A stretch of DNA of 64,000 nt from Pseudomonas sp. MMS21 TM103 (GTDB lineage: Bacteria > Pseudomonadota > Gammaproteobacteria > Pseudomonadales > Pseudomonadaceae), in contig NZ_JAJISP010000001.1 of NCBI RefSeq assembly GCF_022132145.1, forward strand, positions 1,116,001-1,180,000, written 5' to 3'. The translations under genes were made by a program, and so were the position numbers. Positions 27,672-37,387 of the stretch are shown here, piece by piece; position 1 is the stretch's first letter, and every line of letters begins with the position of its first letter. Under the pieces are notes generated by a model that did not search any database, was not told the DNA's origin, and saw only the letters and a program-made list of their open reading frames with translations.

Positions 27672-28424
27672 CTAGCGCTTGGTCGCAGCCTTTCTGAGCG
27701 CCGTCCGGCGCTCGGCGAACAGCCTCGGCAACACCTCTGTGCAGCCTTCCAGCAACCGCGCGACCGCCGGCTGCTGATACAGCGCAGTGTATTCGGCCAG
27801 CTGTGCGCTGGGCATCTGCCGATAGGCATAGAGCATGAAGGATTCCACTGCTTCGGCACTGGAGGCCATGAGCGCCGAGGCCTGGCCAGCGGTCTGCTCG
27901 CTCATGGCCTGCTCGTCCAGTGTCTCGCCACGCGCCATGATGGCTAGCAGCGCCTGGGTCTTGCCCACTTCATAACGCAGCAGTCCGGCCAAGGTGGTGG
28001 TGTGCGCCGCCGCATCGAGACGCCGCACCAGCACCACGCGGTCTTGGCGCGGCGGGCGCTGGGCAAGCTGTGCGCGGTAACGGCTCAGGGCCTCGCCGCC
28101 GTCCGCACCGACCGCCCGCTCCATCGCGCTGAAGCGCTTGGCGATCGGACTGCCGAGCACAGCCTGGATCTGCTGCAACTGGGCCTGGTCGAATCTGCCC
28201 GCGAGATGCTTGGCCAGATCCAGACACAGCGCATCAGCGGCGAAGGCCTCGCCCAATTGCGCCTGCTGCTGCTCGCTCAGGCCACGCCGCAGTAAGGGCG
28301 CACTCTGTTCGCAGAGCAGGCGAATGCCGGCCAGCTCGAACACCGGGGCAAAGGCATCGACGCTGGCCGGGGCGGCGCACACCAGGTTGCTGAGCAGCAG
28401 CAGTGCAAAAATCGACAAGCGCAT
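27672..28424 (-). CDS. Hypothetical secreted protein
   Basis: An exported protein of 250 residues. The signal peptide MRLSIFALLLLSNLVCAAPA is probably cut after CAA or APA. The rest is predicted all-helical and rich in A, Q, R and L. It contains repeated short patterns of the kind found in DUF2059-like periplasmic proteins (for example LFAERRTALRKAA at the end), but I cannot place it securely in a family. It stands alone between the HDOD gene (convergent) and the SCP2-like gene, from which it is separated by 79 bases. Function unknown. Confidence 0.65.
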   Translation of the reverse strand: MRLSIFALLLLSNLVCAAPASVDAFAPVFELAGIRLLCEQSAPLLRRGLSEQQQAQLGEAFAADALCLDLAKHLAGRFDQAQLQQIQAVLGSPIAKRFSAMERAVGADGGEALSRYRAQLAQRPPRQDRVVLVRRLDAAAHTTTLAGLLRYEVGKTQALLAIMARGETLDEQAMSEQTAGQASALMASSAEAVESFMLYAYRQMPSAQLAEYTALYQQPAVARLLEGCTEVLPRLFAERRTALRKAATKR

Positions 28425-28503
28425 AAGCGGACACCTACAGTGATTGCGCCCAGCCTAGCGAATGGCGCCAGTGCCGGCCAGCGGCACTGACCGGCACTGT
28501 GTA

Positions 28504-28896
28504 TCAGGCAGCTTTCTTCTCGCTGGTTTTCTTTTTCGGCATCAGGTACTTGGTCAGCCCCTGGAACCAGATCACCAGCGCCGGGTTTCCCTGGATCTGG
28601 ATGTCCTTGTTCTGGATGCCCTGCATGAAAGCCAGCTGCTTGTTCTTTGCGTTCATGGTGGCGAAGCCGTAGGCGGCATCCTTGAAGCCCAGGGCAAAGG
28701 CCGGCTGGCTGGCCGGGCCACGCTTGCTGCTGATGCGCTGGTCTTTGACGATGAAGTGACGAGCAACCTTGCCGTCCAGCGTGTGTAACTGGAACACCAT
28801 GTCGCGGTCGATCAATTGCTGCTGGAAAGCCGGGTTATCGCGACTGGCCTTGGCCATCAGGCGCCCCAGCATCCACAGGAGAAAACGGAATTTCAT
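28504..28896 (-). CDS. SCP2 sterol-carrier-like domain protein
   Basis: A small protein of 130 residues with an SCP2-like fold. Characteristic stretches are RDMVFQLHTLDGKVARHFIV, FALGFKDAAYGFATMNA and IQIQGNPALVIWFQGLTKYL. SCP2 folds bind fatty acyl or other lipid ligands; the bacterial single-domain versions have no proven role. The start is uncertain: this ATG (MKFRFLLWM) begins the conserved part, while another ATG 13 codons upstream is possible. Neither has a strong ribosome site. The lysine-rich C-terminus (MPKKKTSEKKAA) is notable and could contact membranes or nucleic acid. Confidence 0.72.
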   Translation of the reverse strand: MKFRFLLWMLGRLMAKASRDNPAFQQQLIDRDMVFQLHTLDGKVARHFIVKDQRISSKRGPASQPAFALGFKDAAYGFATMNAKNKQLAFMQGIQNKDIQIQGNPALVIWFQGLTKYLMPKKKTSEKKAA

Positions 28897-29077
28897 GCGC
28901 ACGGTCTCGACGAGGGAAGGAAATTGGCGGCGCATTGTAGTGTGTTTTGCACGCGACTACAGCCCAGCCTCGAGGCGGGTGGACCATATGAGCGAAGGTC
29001 GAACGTCAGGCTGCCCTAGCGGGCTTGACTAAACCGGGGAAGGAACCCGGAGCCAGCCGGCTCCGGGCTGACGAGGC

Positions 29078-29350
29078 TCAGTTGACCGCGTCTTTCAGGG
29101 ACTTCCCCGGCTTGAAGGCGACGGTGTTACTGGCCTTGATCGTGACCGGCTGGCCGGTTTGCGGGTTTTTGCCGGTGCGAGCACCGCGGTGACGCTGCAC
29201 GAAAGTGCCAAAGCCCACCAGAGTGACACTGTCCTTACGGTTCAGTGCACCGGTGATTTCTTCCAGTACGGTGTTGAGTACGCGATTTGCCTGATCTTTG
29301 GTCAGATCCGCCTTTTCGGCGATGGCGGCGGCGAGTTCCGGTTTACGCAT
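29078..29350 (-). CDS. hupA: DNA-binding protein HU, alpha-type
   Basis: A nucleoid-associated histone-like protein of 90 residues. The helical dimerisation part (MRKPELAAAIAEKADLTKDQ) is followed by the HU signature GFGTFVQRHRGARTGKNP and the DNA-intercalating arm proline in NPQTGQPVTIKAS. Pseudomonads have several HU genes. This location beside the rubredoxin genes matches the gene called hupA in P. putida, as I remember it. It has its own upstream region of 188 bases and no operon partner. Confidence 0.9.
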   Translation of the reverse strand: MRKPELAAAIAEKADLTKDQANRVLNTVLEEITGALNRKDSVTLVGFGTFVQRHRGARTGKNPQTGQPVTIKASNTVAFKPGKSLKDAVN

Positions 29351-29538
29351 AAATGCCCCTTTGACGGTTTTTTGTTGTTGTGTCCGTGCTGCTCATCCAG
29401 AACAGCGCCCAAGGCGTCGCAACAGCTCTACGCTGCGGCAGACCACAGGGAGAATGGCATGTGATGCGGACCTGCGCCAGTCTTGTCCGACAGTTTAAAT
29501 GGACAGTTTCAAGGCATTTCCGACAGAACGACTGCCAT

Positions 29539-30723
29539 TCACGCCAGTAACGCCGGCAGTTGCTTATTCAGCGCCAGCTTTTCCTGCACGGCCGTTCCGG
29601 TCAAGGCATAGCCGAGCAGATTACCGGCGGCATCGCGGCACAGTGCCTTGATGTCGCCCCCACTGCCCTCAACCGTCCACTCGCCCTGCAGGCCGCGCGG
29701 CGGCGGCGAAACCACCAATGGGCACACCGGCGTTTTTACCGTCACCGGCATCGGCCCGTAACTGACCGAGGTCGGTTTGCCCGCCAGGGTCTGGGCCAGG
29801 GCGCGGGCGCAGTGCATCAGCGGCATGACGTACTGCAGGTTGAGGCCATCGACCTCGGCGCAATCGCCCAGGGCATAGATGTTGGCGTGGGAGCTGCGCA
29901 GTTCACGATCGACCATCACCCCACGGTTGACCGCCAGGCCAGCGGCCAGCGCCAGGTCGATCCGTGGGCGCAGGCCGACCGCCGAGAGCACCAGATCGCA
30001 GGCGATCAGCGTGCCATCGGACAGGCGTCCTTGCAGGCCATCATCGGCGCGGTTGAGGCTGGCCAGCACCGGCCCGAGGTGGAAGCGCGCGCCGAGGCTT
30101 TCCAGGCCCGCCTGGACTGCCGCCGCCGGCGCCGGATGGAGCAAGCCGGGCATCACCTGCTCGCAGGGCGCGACCAGCTCGATCTGATAACCGCCTAGGC
30201 TGAGGTCGTTGGCAAACTCGCAGCCGATCAGGCCGGCGCCGAGCAGCAGCACGCGTTTTTTCCCGGCCACGGCGGCGCGAAAGCGTGCGTAGTCTTCCAG
30301 GTCGTTGATCGGCAGAATCGCATCCTGGGCATCGCCTTCGACCGGCACCCGAATCGGCTCGGCGCCCCAGGCCAGCACCAGGTCGCGATAAGCCACTGCC
30401 TCTTCGCCGATCCACAAGCGGCGCTGGCCCGGATCTATCCCGGTGATGCGGGTATGGGTGTAAATCTCGGCCTTGAGCTGTTCGGCCATGGCCCCGGGTT
30501 CGGCCATGCTCAAACCATCGGCATCCTTGTGCTTGCCGAAGCCGGTCGACAGCATCGGCTTGGAGTAGGAGCGACCATCATCGGCGCTGATTAGCAGCAA
30601 CGGGGTTTCGCTGTCCAACTTGCGAAATTCACGGGCCAAGTTGTAGCCGGCCAAGCCGGTACCGACTATCACCACGGGTGCAACTTCGGGTGCAACCACG
30701 GGCGTCGCCACAGCTGTACTCAT
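29539..30723 (-). CDS. NAD(P)H:rubredoxin reductase
   Basis: An FAD-dependent reductase of 394 residues that passes electrons from NADH to rubredoxin, typically feeding alkane hydroxylase or oxidative-stress enzymes. Two dinucleotide-binding glycine motifs are visible: [15 protein letters not shown] near residue 18 for FAD and [15 protein letters not shown] near 160 for NADH. The FAD aspartate lies in [11 protein letters not shown] near 285. The ATG after GAGGACGTGAAG is chosen over one seven codons upstream. It lies 88 bases downstream of the second rubredoxin gene, same strand, matching PA5349. No alkB gene is present in the window. Confidence 0.92.
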   Translation of the reverse strand: MSTAVATPVVAPEVAPVVIVGTGLAGYNLAREFRKLDSETPLLLISADDGRSYSKPMLSTGFGKHKDADGLSMAEPGAMAEQLKAEIYTHTRITGIDPGQRRLWIGEEAVAYRDLVLAWGAEPIRVPVEGDAQDAILPINDLEDYARFRAAVAGKKRVLLLGAGLIGCEFANDLSLGGYQIELVAPCEQVMPGLLHPAPAAAVQAGLESLGARFHLGPVLASLNRADDGLQGRLSDGTLIACDLVLSAVGLRPRIDLALAAGLAVNRGVMVDRELRSSHANIYALGDCAEVDGLNLQYVMPLMHCARALAQTLAGKPTSVSYGPMPVTVKTPVCPLVVSPPPRGLQGEWTVEGSGGDIKALCRDAAGNLLGYALTGTAVQEKLALNKQLPALLA

Positions 30724-30811
30724 CTTCACGTCCTCAATCGGCAAAACAGGGTCACGGCCTCAGGCTGCCGCCACTGCATGGAGTCTTTACGGGGGTCCTG
30801 GGCCTGCTGGC

Positions 30812-30979
30812 TCAGCTGATTTCGATCATCTCGAAATCCTGCTTGCCGGTGCCGCAATCCGGGCACAACCAATCGGCGGGGATGTCTGCCCAGCGGGTAC
30901 CCGGAGCAATGCCTTCTTCCGGTAGGCCTGCCGCTTCGTCGTAGATAAAGCCGCAAACGATGCATTGCCACTTGCACAT
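30812..30979 (-). CDS. rubA2: Rubredoxin (second of a tandem pair)
   Basis: A one-iron electron carrier of 55 residues starting [18 protein letters not shown]. The iron is held by two CxxCG motifs, CIVCG at residues 6-10 and CPDCG at 39-43. It lies upstream of the reductase on the same strand and probably serves as its acceptor. It is about three-quarters identical to its tandem neighbour. I located it directly, since its ATG is inside a longer reading frame. Symbol by synteny with PA5350. Confidence 0.92.
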   Translation of the reverse strand: MCKWQCIVCGFIYDEAAGLPEEGIAPGTRWADIPADWLCPDCGTGKQDFEMIEIS

Positions 30980-31086
30980 AGAGCACCTGCGCGTTGCGAA
31001 AATTTTTCTGACCCTAGCGCAATTGCCCGCCACCCGCCAAGCCTGGGACACGCCCCTGCTAGCCCGGCCAGCGCTGATCGCACCCA

Positions 31087-31120
31087 AAAAAAACGGCGAC
31101 CCTGGGGTCGCCGTGTTTTT
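31087..31120 (-). terminator. Terminator between the two rubredoxin genes
   Basis: CGGCGACC(ctgg)GGTCGCCG is flanked by A8 on one side and a T-rich run on the other. It lies just after the stop of the first rubredoxin gene, so the two genes are probably separate transcripts. Confidence 0.88.
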
Positions 31121-31131
31121 TATGGCTGAGA

Positions 31132-31299
31132 TCAGCCGATTTCGATCATCTCGAAATCCAGCTTGCCCACTCCGCAGTCCGGACACAGCCAGTCTTGCGG
31201 TACATCTTGCCATGGCGTACCCGCGGCGATGCCTTCGTCAGGCCAGCCCTGGCTTTCGTCGTAAATCAATCCACAGACCACACATTGCCACTTCTTCAT
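31132..31299 (-). CDS. rubA1: Rubredoxin (first of a tandem pair)
   Basis: A 55-residue rubredoxin beginning [18 protein letters not shown], with iron-binding CVVCG at residues 6-10 and CPDCG at 39-43. It is a close paralogue of the next gene, and both end in [14 protein letters not shown] lies just upstream of the ATG. A strong terminator separates it from its partner, suggesting independent control. It matches PA5351 by position. Rubredoxins pass electrons to alkane hydroxylases, but no such enzyme gene is nearby. Confidence 0.92.
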   Translation of the reverse strand: MKKWQCVVCGLIYDESQGWPDEGIAAGTPWQDVPQDWLCPDCGVGKLDFEMIEIG

Positions 31300-31406
31300 A
31301 ACGTCCTCAGGGGTAACTCGGGTAGTGCATGCTGGCACGCTACCGCAAATGCGCGGGTGCGCCAAGCCGGTGGCCGGGCAATTGCGCCCAGCGGCAGGCT
31401 GACCGA

Positions 31407-31442
31407 GGCTGGGTCGCCCGCCAGATGGCGGGCAACCCAGCC
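31407..31442. terminator. Strong hairpin downstream of glcA
   Basis: GGCTGGGT pairs with ACCCAGCC, with an inner CCCGCC/GGCGGG stem. There is no T run. It is the most stable dyad in the gap between glcA and rubA1 and may end the glc operon, or it may be a REP element. Confidence 0.45.
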
Positions 31443-31506
31443 CAGAAACCAGCACTGACCCTGGCAAACCTGACGCAGCCAGGCTCGACAGGTTTTGCCA
31501 GCCCCG

Positions 31507-33204
31507 TTAACCCACCATCAGCGGATCGCTGATCGCCATGCCATACATGGCGATCATGGTCAGGCTACCGGCTGCCAGGAGGTAGTACAGGGTCGGCAGC
31601 ATGGTCTTGCGCAGGGTGATGCCTTCCCGCCCGAGCAAACCCACGGTGGCCGAGGCTGCTACCACGTTGTGGATCGCGATCATGTTGCCCGCGGCCGCAC
31701 CCACCGATTGCGCCGCCACCATCATCGCGCCAGACACGCCGAGCAGGCCGGCGGTGTTGAACTGGAACTGCGAGAGCATCAGGTTGGACACGGTGTTGGA
31801 ACCGGCGATAAAGGCGCCCAGCGCCCCCACGGCCGGAGCGAAGAACGGATACACATCGCCCACGCTATTGGCCACCAGCTGCGCCATGGCCACCGGCATC
31901 GACACCAGATCAGACCCGTTGACCCCGGAGTTGATCAGGATTCGCACCATCGGAATGGTGAAGATCAACACGAAGCCGGCCCCCAGCAGGGTACGGCTCG
32001 ATTCGCTGACCGCGGCCTTCAACTCGCTGAAACGCATGCGGTGCAGGAAACAGGTCACGATAACCACCATGCACAGGATGCCACCCGGCAGGTACAGCGG
32101 TTGCAGGCTACCGGAAACGCCCGTCTCGCCGAGGATGTCCGTCCAGCCGAAGCTGACTGCGATCAACGCGGCCTTGAGCTCGGGGAAGACCCGCGAGGCC
32201 ACCAGGAACACTGCCAGCAACACGTAAGGGGCCCACGCCATAGGCACGGACACCGGGGCCTTGCCCGCGACGTCCTCGATCTTCATCTCGATCTTGCCCA
32301 TCCACTCGGATGGCCAGTCCTTTGCCTCGGCGAAGTCCCAGGTCTTTTTCGGCAGCAGGAAGCCCGCCTTGGCGGCCGGCACGACGATGGCCAGACCGAC
32401 CATGGCGCCGATCATCGACGGGAACTCAGGACCGAGGAACACCCCGGCAGCCATGTACGGCAAGGAGAAGCAGAGCGCAGTGAAGATCGCGAATGGCGCC
32501 ACCGCCAGGCCTTCTTTCCACGACTTATTCTTGCCGAAGAAACGGGTCATGATCATCACCATGATCAGCGGCATCAGCATGCCGATCAGGCCATGGGTAA
32601 TCGCCACACGCGAGTAGATCAGGTGGAAGAACACTTCCCAGTTACTGTTCAAGGCCAGCAACTGCTCGCTCATGCCGACCTTGTCCAGGCCGCCGGCCAC
32701 GCCCACCAGAATCGGGGTACCGACCGCACCGAACGACACCGGCGTGGACTGCACCATCATCCCCAAGACCACTGCGGCCAAGGCCGGGAAGCCCAGGGCC
32801 ACCAGCAGTGGCGCCGCCACCGCGGCAGGCGTGCCGAAGCCGGAGGCGCCCTCGATGAAGCAGCCGAACAGCCAGGCGACAATCAGGGCCTGAATCCGCC
32901 GGTCTGGAGTGATGCCGGCAAAGCCGTGGCGGATGGCAGTGATGCCACCGGAGTGTTTGAGGGTGTTGAGCAGCAGAATCGCACCGAAGATGATCCACAG
33001 GATCGCGGCGGTGAGTACCAACCCTTGCAAGCTGGAAGCCACGACCCGATTGAAGGACATATCCCAGGCGGTCAGGCCGATAGCAGCGGTGAGCAGGAAG
33101 ATCACCGGCATGGCGTACTTGGCCGGCCAGCGAAAGCCGATCAGCAGCACACCTGCCAGCACCAGAGGCACGAAGGCCAGGATGGACAGTAGCGTTTGAT
33201 TCAT
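31507..33204 (-). CDS. glcA: Glycolate/lactate permease (LctP family)
   Basis: A 565-residue inner-membrane transporter of the LctP family that imports glycolate and lactate with protons. It has many hydrophobic segments, about 13 or 14, starting with [20 protein letters not shown]. Family marks include [20 protein letters not shown] near residue 113 and [14 protein letters not shown] near 463. As the last gene behind glcB it is the expected GlcA. The 175-base gap before it contains a hairpin, so it may be expressed partly apart from glcB. A 565-codon open frame on the opposite strand is only a GC-rich shadow. Confidence 0.93.
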   Translation of the reverse strand: MNQTLLSILAFVPLVLAGVLLIGFRWPAKYAMPVIFLLTAAIGLTAWDMSFNRVVASSLQGLVLTAAILWIIFGAILLLNTLKHSGGITAIRHGFAGITPDRRIQALIVAWLFGCFIEGASGFGTPAAVAAPLLVALGFPALAAVVLGMMVQSTPVSFGAVGTPILVGVAGGLDKVGMSEQLLALNSNWEVFFHLIYSRVAITHGLIGMLMPLIMVMIMTRFFGKNKSWKEGLAVAPFAIFTALCFSLPYMAAGVFLGPEFPSMIGAMVGLAIVVPAAKAGFLLPKKTWDFAEAKDWPSEWMGKIEMKIEDVAGKAPVSVPMAWAPYVLLAVFLVASRVFPELKAALIAVSFGWTDILGETGVSGSLQPLYLPGGILCMVVIVTCFLHRMRFSELKAAVSESSRTLLGAGFVLIFTIPMVRILINSGVNGSDLVSMPVAMAQLVANSVGDVYPFFAPAVGALGAFIAGSNTVSNLMLSQFQFNTAGLLGVSGAMMVAAQSVGAAAGNMIAIHNVVAASATVGLLGREGITLRKTMLPTLYYLLAAGSLTMIAMYGMAISDPLMVG

Positions 33205-33329
33205 GAGAGGTCCTTTTTAGTTGTTGTGAACCACAGTTGCCCGGAGTGACCCGGTATCACGCATCGGAGCTTGTCAGGCCCGCGAATACCGCCCCTGGGC
33301 TGCGCCCATGCCGGTATCCATGCTCAAAA

Positions 33330-33355
33330 GCCCCGGGCGCATGTGTGCACGGGGC
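33330..33355 (-). terminator. Possible terminator after glcB
   Basis: GCCCCG pairs with CGGGGC, and an inner GCA/TGC pairing extends the stem. On the reverse strand it is followed by TTTTGAG. It may reduce read-through from glcB into glcA. Confidence 0.5.
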
Positions 33356-33379
33356 CGAATATCAGTTATCAGTGATGGC

Positions 33380-35557
33380 TTATGCCTGCTGCTTGAAGCG
33401 CAAACGCCAGGCGTGCAGCAGTGGCTCGGTATAGCCGCTGGGCTGCTCGCGGCCCTTGAACACCAAGTCGCTGGCGGCCTGGAATGCGGCCGAAGCAGCA
33501 TAGTTGGTTGCCATCGGACGATACAGCGGGTCGCCGGCATTCTGCCCATCGACCACCTTGGCCATGCGCTGCAGGGTCTCCTCGACCTGCGCCCGCTCGA
33601 CCACACCGTGATGCAACCAGTTGGCAATGTGCTGGCTGGAGATGCGCAACGTGGCGCGGTCTTCCATCAGGCCGACGTTATGAATATCCGGCACCTTGGA
33701 ACAACCGACACCCTGCTCCACCCAGCGCACCACGTAACCGAGGATGCCCTGGCAGTTGTTGTCCAGTTCCTGCTGGATATCCGCATCGCTCCACGTGCGC
33801 TCGGCCGCTACCGGTACCGTCAACAGATCGTTGAGCAGGCCGTCGCGCTCGGCGGCGAAGTCGATGCTTTCCAGTTCACGCTGCACCGCCTGCACGTCCA
33901 CCTGGTGGTAGTGCAAGGCATGCAACACGGCGGCGGTCGGCGATGGCACCCAGGCGGTGTTGGCGCCGGCTTGCGGATGAGCGATCTTCTGCTTGAGCAT
34001 GTCTGCCATCAGGTCCGGCATGGCCCACATGCCCTTGCCGATCTGCGCGCGGCCGCGCAGGCCGCAGCTCAGCCCGACCAGCACATTGTTGCGCTCGTAG
34101 GCCTGAATCCACTTGGTGGTTTTCATGTCGCCCTTGCGCAGCATCGGCCCGGCTTCCATGGCCGTGTGCATCTCGTCGCCGGTACGGTCGAGGAAACCAG
34201 TGTTGATGAAGGCCACCCGCGTGCTGGCGGCGGCGATGCAGGCCTGGAGGTTGACGCTGGTGCGCCGCTCCTCGTCCATGATGCCCATCTTCAGGGTGTT
34301 GCGTGGCAGCTCGAGGAGGTCTTCGATACGAGCGAACAGCTGGTCGGCGAAGGCCACTTCAAGCGGGCCGTGCATCTTCGGCTTGACGATATACACGCTA
34401 CCGCTGCGCGAGTTGCCCTTGCGCTTGAGGTCATGCAAGGCGATCAGGCTGGTCATCACGCCATCGAGAATGCCTTCGGCAATCTCGCGACCCTCACCAT
34501 CGAGGATCGCCGGATTGGTCATCAGGTGACCAACGTTGCGCACGAACATCAGCGAACGACCATGCAGGCTGAGACTGGCACCGTCGGCGCCGGTGTATTG
34601 ACGATCCGGATTGAGACGGCGAGTGATGCGCTTGCCGCCTTTGTCCAGCTCCTCGCTGAGGTCGCCCTTCATCAGGCCCAGCCAGTTGCGGTAGATCAGC
34701 ACCTTGTCGTCGGCATCGACGGCGGCGACCGAGTCTTCGCAATCGAGAATGGTCGACAGCGCCGCTTCCATCAGCAGGTCCTTGACCCCGGCGGCATCGG
34801 TGGCGCCGATCGGGCTGTTGGGGTCGATCTGGATTTCCACGTGCAGGCCGTGATTTTTCAGCAGCACGGCCGTTGGCTCATCGGCCTCGCCCTGATGACC
34901 GAGAAACTTCTCCGGCTGCTGGAGCGCGGTCTGGCTGCCGTTCGCCAGGGTCACCCGGAGCTGGCCGTCGACCACCTGGTAGCTTACGGAATCGACATGG
35001 CTGCCGCTGGCCAGCGGCGCGGCCTGATCGAGGAAGGCACGGGCGAAGGCAATCACCTTGGCCCCACGCACCTGGTTGTAGCCGGGGCCTTTCTGCGCCC
35101 CGCCCGCTTCGCTGATCGCGTCGGTTCCGTACAGGGCATCGTACAGCGACCCCCAGCGAGCGTTGGCGGCGTTCAGCGCGTAGCGCGCGTTCATCACCGG
35201 CACCACCAACTGCGGGCCGGCCTGGCTGCTGATCTCGCTGTCGACATTGGCGGTGCTGGCCTGTACCTGGGCCGGTGGCGGCAGCAGGTAACCGATGGCT
35301 TCGAGGAAGGCACGATAGGCCGGCATATCCGTCACCGGACCCGGGTTGGCGCGGTGCCATTGGTCCAGCTCGGCCTGCAGACGATCGCGCTCGGCCAGCA
35401 GCGCGCGATTCTGTGGCGCCAGGTCGTGCACCAGGGCATCGAAGCCCGCCCAGAAAGCGGCGCTCTCGAGACCGCTGCCCGGCAGCACTTCTTCATCAAC
35501 GAAACGTTGCAGGTTGGCGGCCACTTGCAGGCGCTGGCAGTTCACGCGATCGGTCAT
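33380..35557 (-). CDS. glcB: Malate synthase G
   Basis: Condenses glyoxylate with acetyl-CoA to malate, the step that channels glycolate carbon into the TCA cycle. The protein is 725 residues, very close to the 723 of E. coli malate synthase G. It begins [20 protein letters not shown]. Conserved parts include [20 protein letters not shown] near residue 260, the catalytic region [18 protein letters not shown] near 330 and [19 protein letters not shown] near 440. It is placed between glcG and glcA as in the E. coli glcDEFGBA operon. Confidence 0.96.
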   Translation of the reverse strand: MTDRVNCQRLQVAANLQRFVDEEVLPGSGLESAAFWAGFDALVHDLAPQNRALLAERDRLQAELDQWHRANPGPVTDMPAYRAFLEAIGYLLPPPAQVQASTANVDSEISSQAGPQLVVPVMNARYALNAANARWGSLYDALYGTDAISEAGGAQKGPGYNQVRGAKVIAFARAFLDQAAPLASGSHVDSVSYQVVDGQLRVTLANGSQTALQQPEKFLGHQGEADEPTAVLLKNHGLHVEIQIDPNSPIGATDAAGVKDLLMEAALSTILDCEDSVAAVDADDKVLIYRNWLGLMKGDLSEELDKGGKRITRRLNPDRQYTGADGASLSLHGRSLMFVRNVGHLMTNPAILDGEGREIAEGILDGVMTSLIALHDLKRKGNSRSGSVYIVKPKMHGPLEVAFADQLFARIEDLLELPRNTLKMGIMDEERRTSVNLQACIAAASTRVAFINTGFLDRTGDEMHTAMEAGPMLRKGDMKTTKWIQAYERNNVLVGLSCGLRGRAQIGKGMWAMPDLMADMLKQKIAHPQAGANTAWVPSPTAAVLHALHYHQVDVQAVQRELESIDFAAERDGLLNDLLTVPVAAERTWSDADIQQELDNNCQGILGYVVRWVEQGVGCSKVPDIHNVGLMEDRATLRISSQHIANWLHHGVVERAQVEETLQRMAKVVDGQNAGDPLYRPMATNYAASAAFQAASDLVFKGREQPSGYTEPLLHAWRLRFKQQA

Positions 35558-35621
35558 CTTTGACTCTCCAATTCAGTTATCCCCTGCCCCGCGACAACAA
35601 CGGCGGGGGTCAGGGATTGTT

Positions 35622-35636
35622 CGGCGCTGGGCGCCG
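35622..35636. repeat. Short perfect hairpin in the glcG-glcB gap
   Basis: CGGCGC(tgg)GCGCCG lies 11 bases past the glcG stop on the reverse strand. There is no T run; it may stabilise an mRNA end within the operon. Confidence 0.35.
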
Positions 35637-35647
35637 CTCTATTGCGT

Positions 35648-36049
35648 TCAGGCCAGGGCGGCAATACCGGCCTTGGCGACCTGGGCGTCCTGATCGGCTT
35701 TGACCCCGGACACGCCAACCGCACCAATCACCTGGCCGTCGACGATCAGCGGTACGCCGCCTTCGAGGGACGTCAGCAAGGGGGCCGACAGAAAGGCACT
35801 GCGGCCGCCGTTGACCATGTCCTCGTAACCCTTGGTCTCGCGCCGACCGAGGGCCGAGCTGCGCGCCTTCTCGCTGGCGATGTAGGCCGCGATCGGTGCG
35901 CAACCATCGAGGCGTTCGAGGGCCAGCGGATGACCGCCGTCATCGACCACGGCAATGGCCACGGCCCAGTTGTGCTGCTGCGCTTCGGCGCGGGCAGCGG
36001 CGAGGATGCGGGCGACTTCGGCTTGACCCAATACGGATTTGCTTTGCAT
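35648..36049 (-). CDS. glcG: GlcG/HbpS family protein
   Basis: A 133-residue protein of the GlcG/HbpS family (DUF336). It begins MQSKSVLGQAEVARILAA and contains AVAIAVVDDGGHPLALERLD, EKARSSALGRRETKGYE and VIGAVGVSGVKADQDAQVAK, all typical. HbpS in Streptomyces binds haem; the role of GlcG in glycolate operons is still unclear. The ATG after GAGAAA is preferred because 19 upstream codons lack similarity. It lies between glcF and glcB in the operon. Confidence 0.92.
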   Translation of the reverse strand: MQSKSVLGQAEVARILAAARAEAQQHNWAVAIAVVDDGGHPLALERLDGCAPIAAYIASEKARSSALGRRETKGYEDMVNGGRSAFLSAPLLTSLEGGVPLIVDGQVIGAVGVSGVKADQDAQVAKAGIAALA

Positions 36050-36166
36050 GTGTGGTTTCTCATGATTGATTGGCGCGTAATGCGCGAATTCGTGGCCCGG
36101 ATACAACCCGGGAGTTTTCGGCCGTTCCGGACTGCATCCGGACTCCTAAAGCGAGGGCCGCGGCCC

Positions 36167-37384
36167 TCAGCCCATGGCGTCCTCGACCACCTCGATCCAG
36201 TGGCGCACGGGGGTACGCCCGGCGCCATCGAGATGGGTCTGGCAGCCGATGTTGGCGGTGACGATCACCTCCGGCGTTCCGCTTTCCAGGGCGTCCATCT
36301 TGTTGTCGCGCAACTGCCGGGACAGCTCTGGCTGAGTGATCGAATAGGTTCCGGCCGAACCGCAGCACAGGTGCCCGTCGGCCACCGCGGTGAGCTGGAA
36401 GCCCAGACGGCTGAGCACGCCCTCGACGGCGCCGCCGAGTTTCTGCGCATGCTGCAGGGTGCACGGGCAATGGAAGGCCAGGCGCTGGTCGCTGCGCACG
36501 CCGAGCGCTTCCAGCGCCTCGCCGCGCAGCACTTCGACCAGGTCCTTGGCCAACTCGCTGACCCGCTTGGCTTTCGCCGCGTAGGCCGGGTCATGCTCGA
36601 GCAGGTGGCCGTAATCCTTGACGAAGGCGCCGCAGCCGCTGGCGGTCTGCACGATCGCTTCGGCGCCGACCTCGATCGCCGGCCACCAGGCATCGATATT
36701 GCGCCGGGCACGCTGCAAACCCTGCTCCTGGGCGTTGAGGTGATAATCCACGGCGCCGCAGCAACCGGCCTCGCGGATCGGCGTGACGCTGATGCCGAGA
36801 CGATCGAGCACCCGAGCACTGGCGGCGTTGGTGTTGGGCGACAGGCCCGCCTGCACGCAGCCCTCGAGGATCAACACCCGGCGGTCATGGCGCATCGGCG
36901 GTCGCGGCTTGGCCGGGTGGATCTGTCGCGGCAACTTGGCCTTGAGCACGGCCGGTAGCAACGGGCGGAACGCCTCGCCGGTCTGGACCAAGGCCTTGAA
37001 CAGCGCCGGACGCGGCACTAGGGCGCGCAGGCTTTCGCGCAGCACGCGCTGGCCCAGCGGACGCGGCACGGCCGCGTCGACCACCGCGCGGCCGATATCC
37101 AGCAGGTTGTGGTAGTCCACCCCCGACGGGCAGGTGGTTTCGCAGTTGCGGCAGGTCAGGCAGCGGTCCAGGTGCAACTGGGTCTTGGCCGTGACTTGAT
37201 TGCCTTCGAGCACCTGCTTGATCAGGTAGATACGCCCGCGCGGGCCGTCCAGCTCGTCGCCGAGCAGCTGGTAGGTCGGGCAGGTGGCATTGCAGAATCC
37301 GCAATGCACGCAGCTGCGCAGGATGCTTTCGGCTTCTTCGCCGCGCGGCAGACGCTTGGCCTGTTCAGTTAAATTCGTCTGCAC
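36167..37384 (-). CDS. glcF: Glycolate oxidase iron-sulfur subunit
   Basis: The electron-transfer subunit of membrane-associated glycolate dehydrogenase GlcDEF, 405 residues. Two 4Fe-4S ferredoxin motifs are visible: CVHCGFCNATCPTYQ near residue 26 and CLTCRNCETTCPSG near 77. Two CCG-domain motifs follow, EAGCCGAVDYH and DGHLCCGSAGTYS. It starts with GTG: GAGG lies eight bases upstream, and the glcE stop is three bases before the start, so translation is probably coupled. Confidence 0.95.
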   Translation of the reverse strand: MQTNLTEQAKRLPRGEEAESILRSCVHCGFCNATCPTYQLLGDELDGPRGRIYLIKQVLEGNQVTAKTQLHLDRCLTCRNCETTCPSGVDYHNLLDIGRAVVDAAVPRPLGQRVLRESLRALVPRPALFKALVQTGEAFRPLLPAVLKAKLPRQIHPAKPRPPMRHDRRVLILEGCVQAGLSPNTNAASARVLDRLGISVTPIREAGCCGAVDYHLNAQEQGLQRARRNIDAWWPAIEVGAEAIVQTASGCGAFVKDYGHLLEHDPAYAAKAKRVSELAKDLVEVLRGEALEALGVRSDQRLAFHCPCTLQHAQKLGGAVEGVLSRLGFQLTAVADGHLCCGSAGTYSITQPELSRQLRDNKMDALESGTPEVIVTANIGCQTHLDGAGRTPVRHWIEVVEDAMG

Positions 37385-37387
37385 GGC

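Noticed and set aside
31495..33192. A 565-codon open frame on the plus strand covering glcA
   Set aside because: It is the mirror frame of a GC-rich gene, with H/R/Q/D-rich low-complexity composition and no domain. glcA on the other strand has a full membrane protein pattern.
33308..35563. A 751-codon open frame on the plus strand covering glcB
   Set aside because: Antisense shadow of malate synthase G; the composition is unlike a protein family, and it has no ribosome site.
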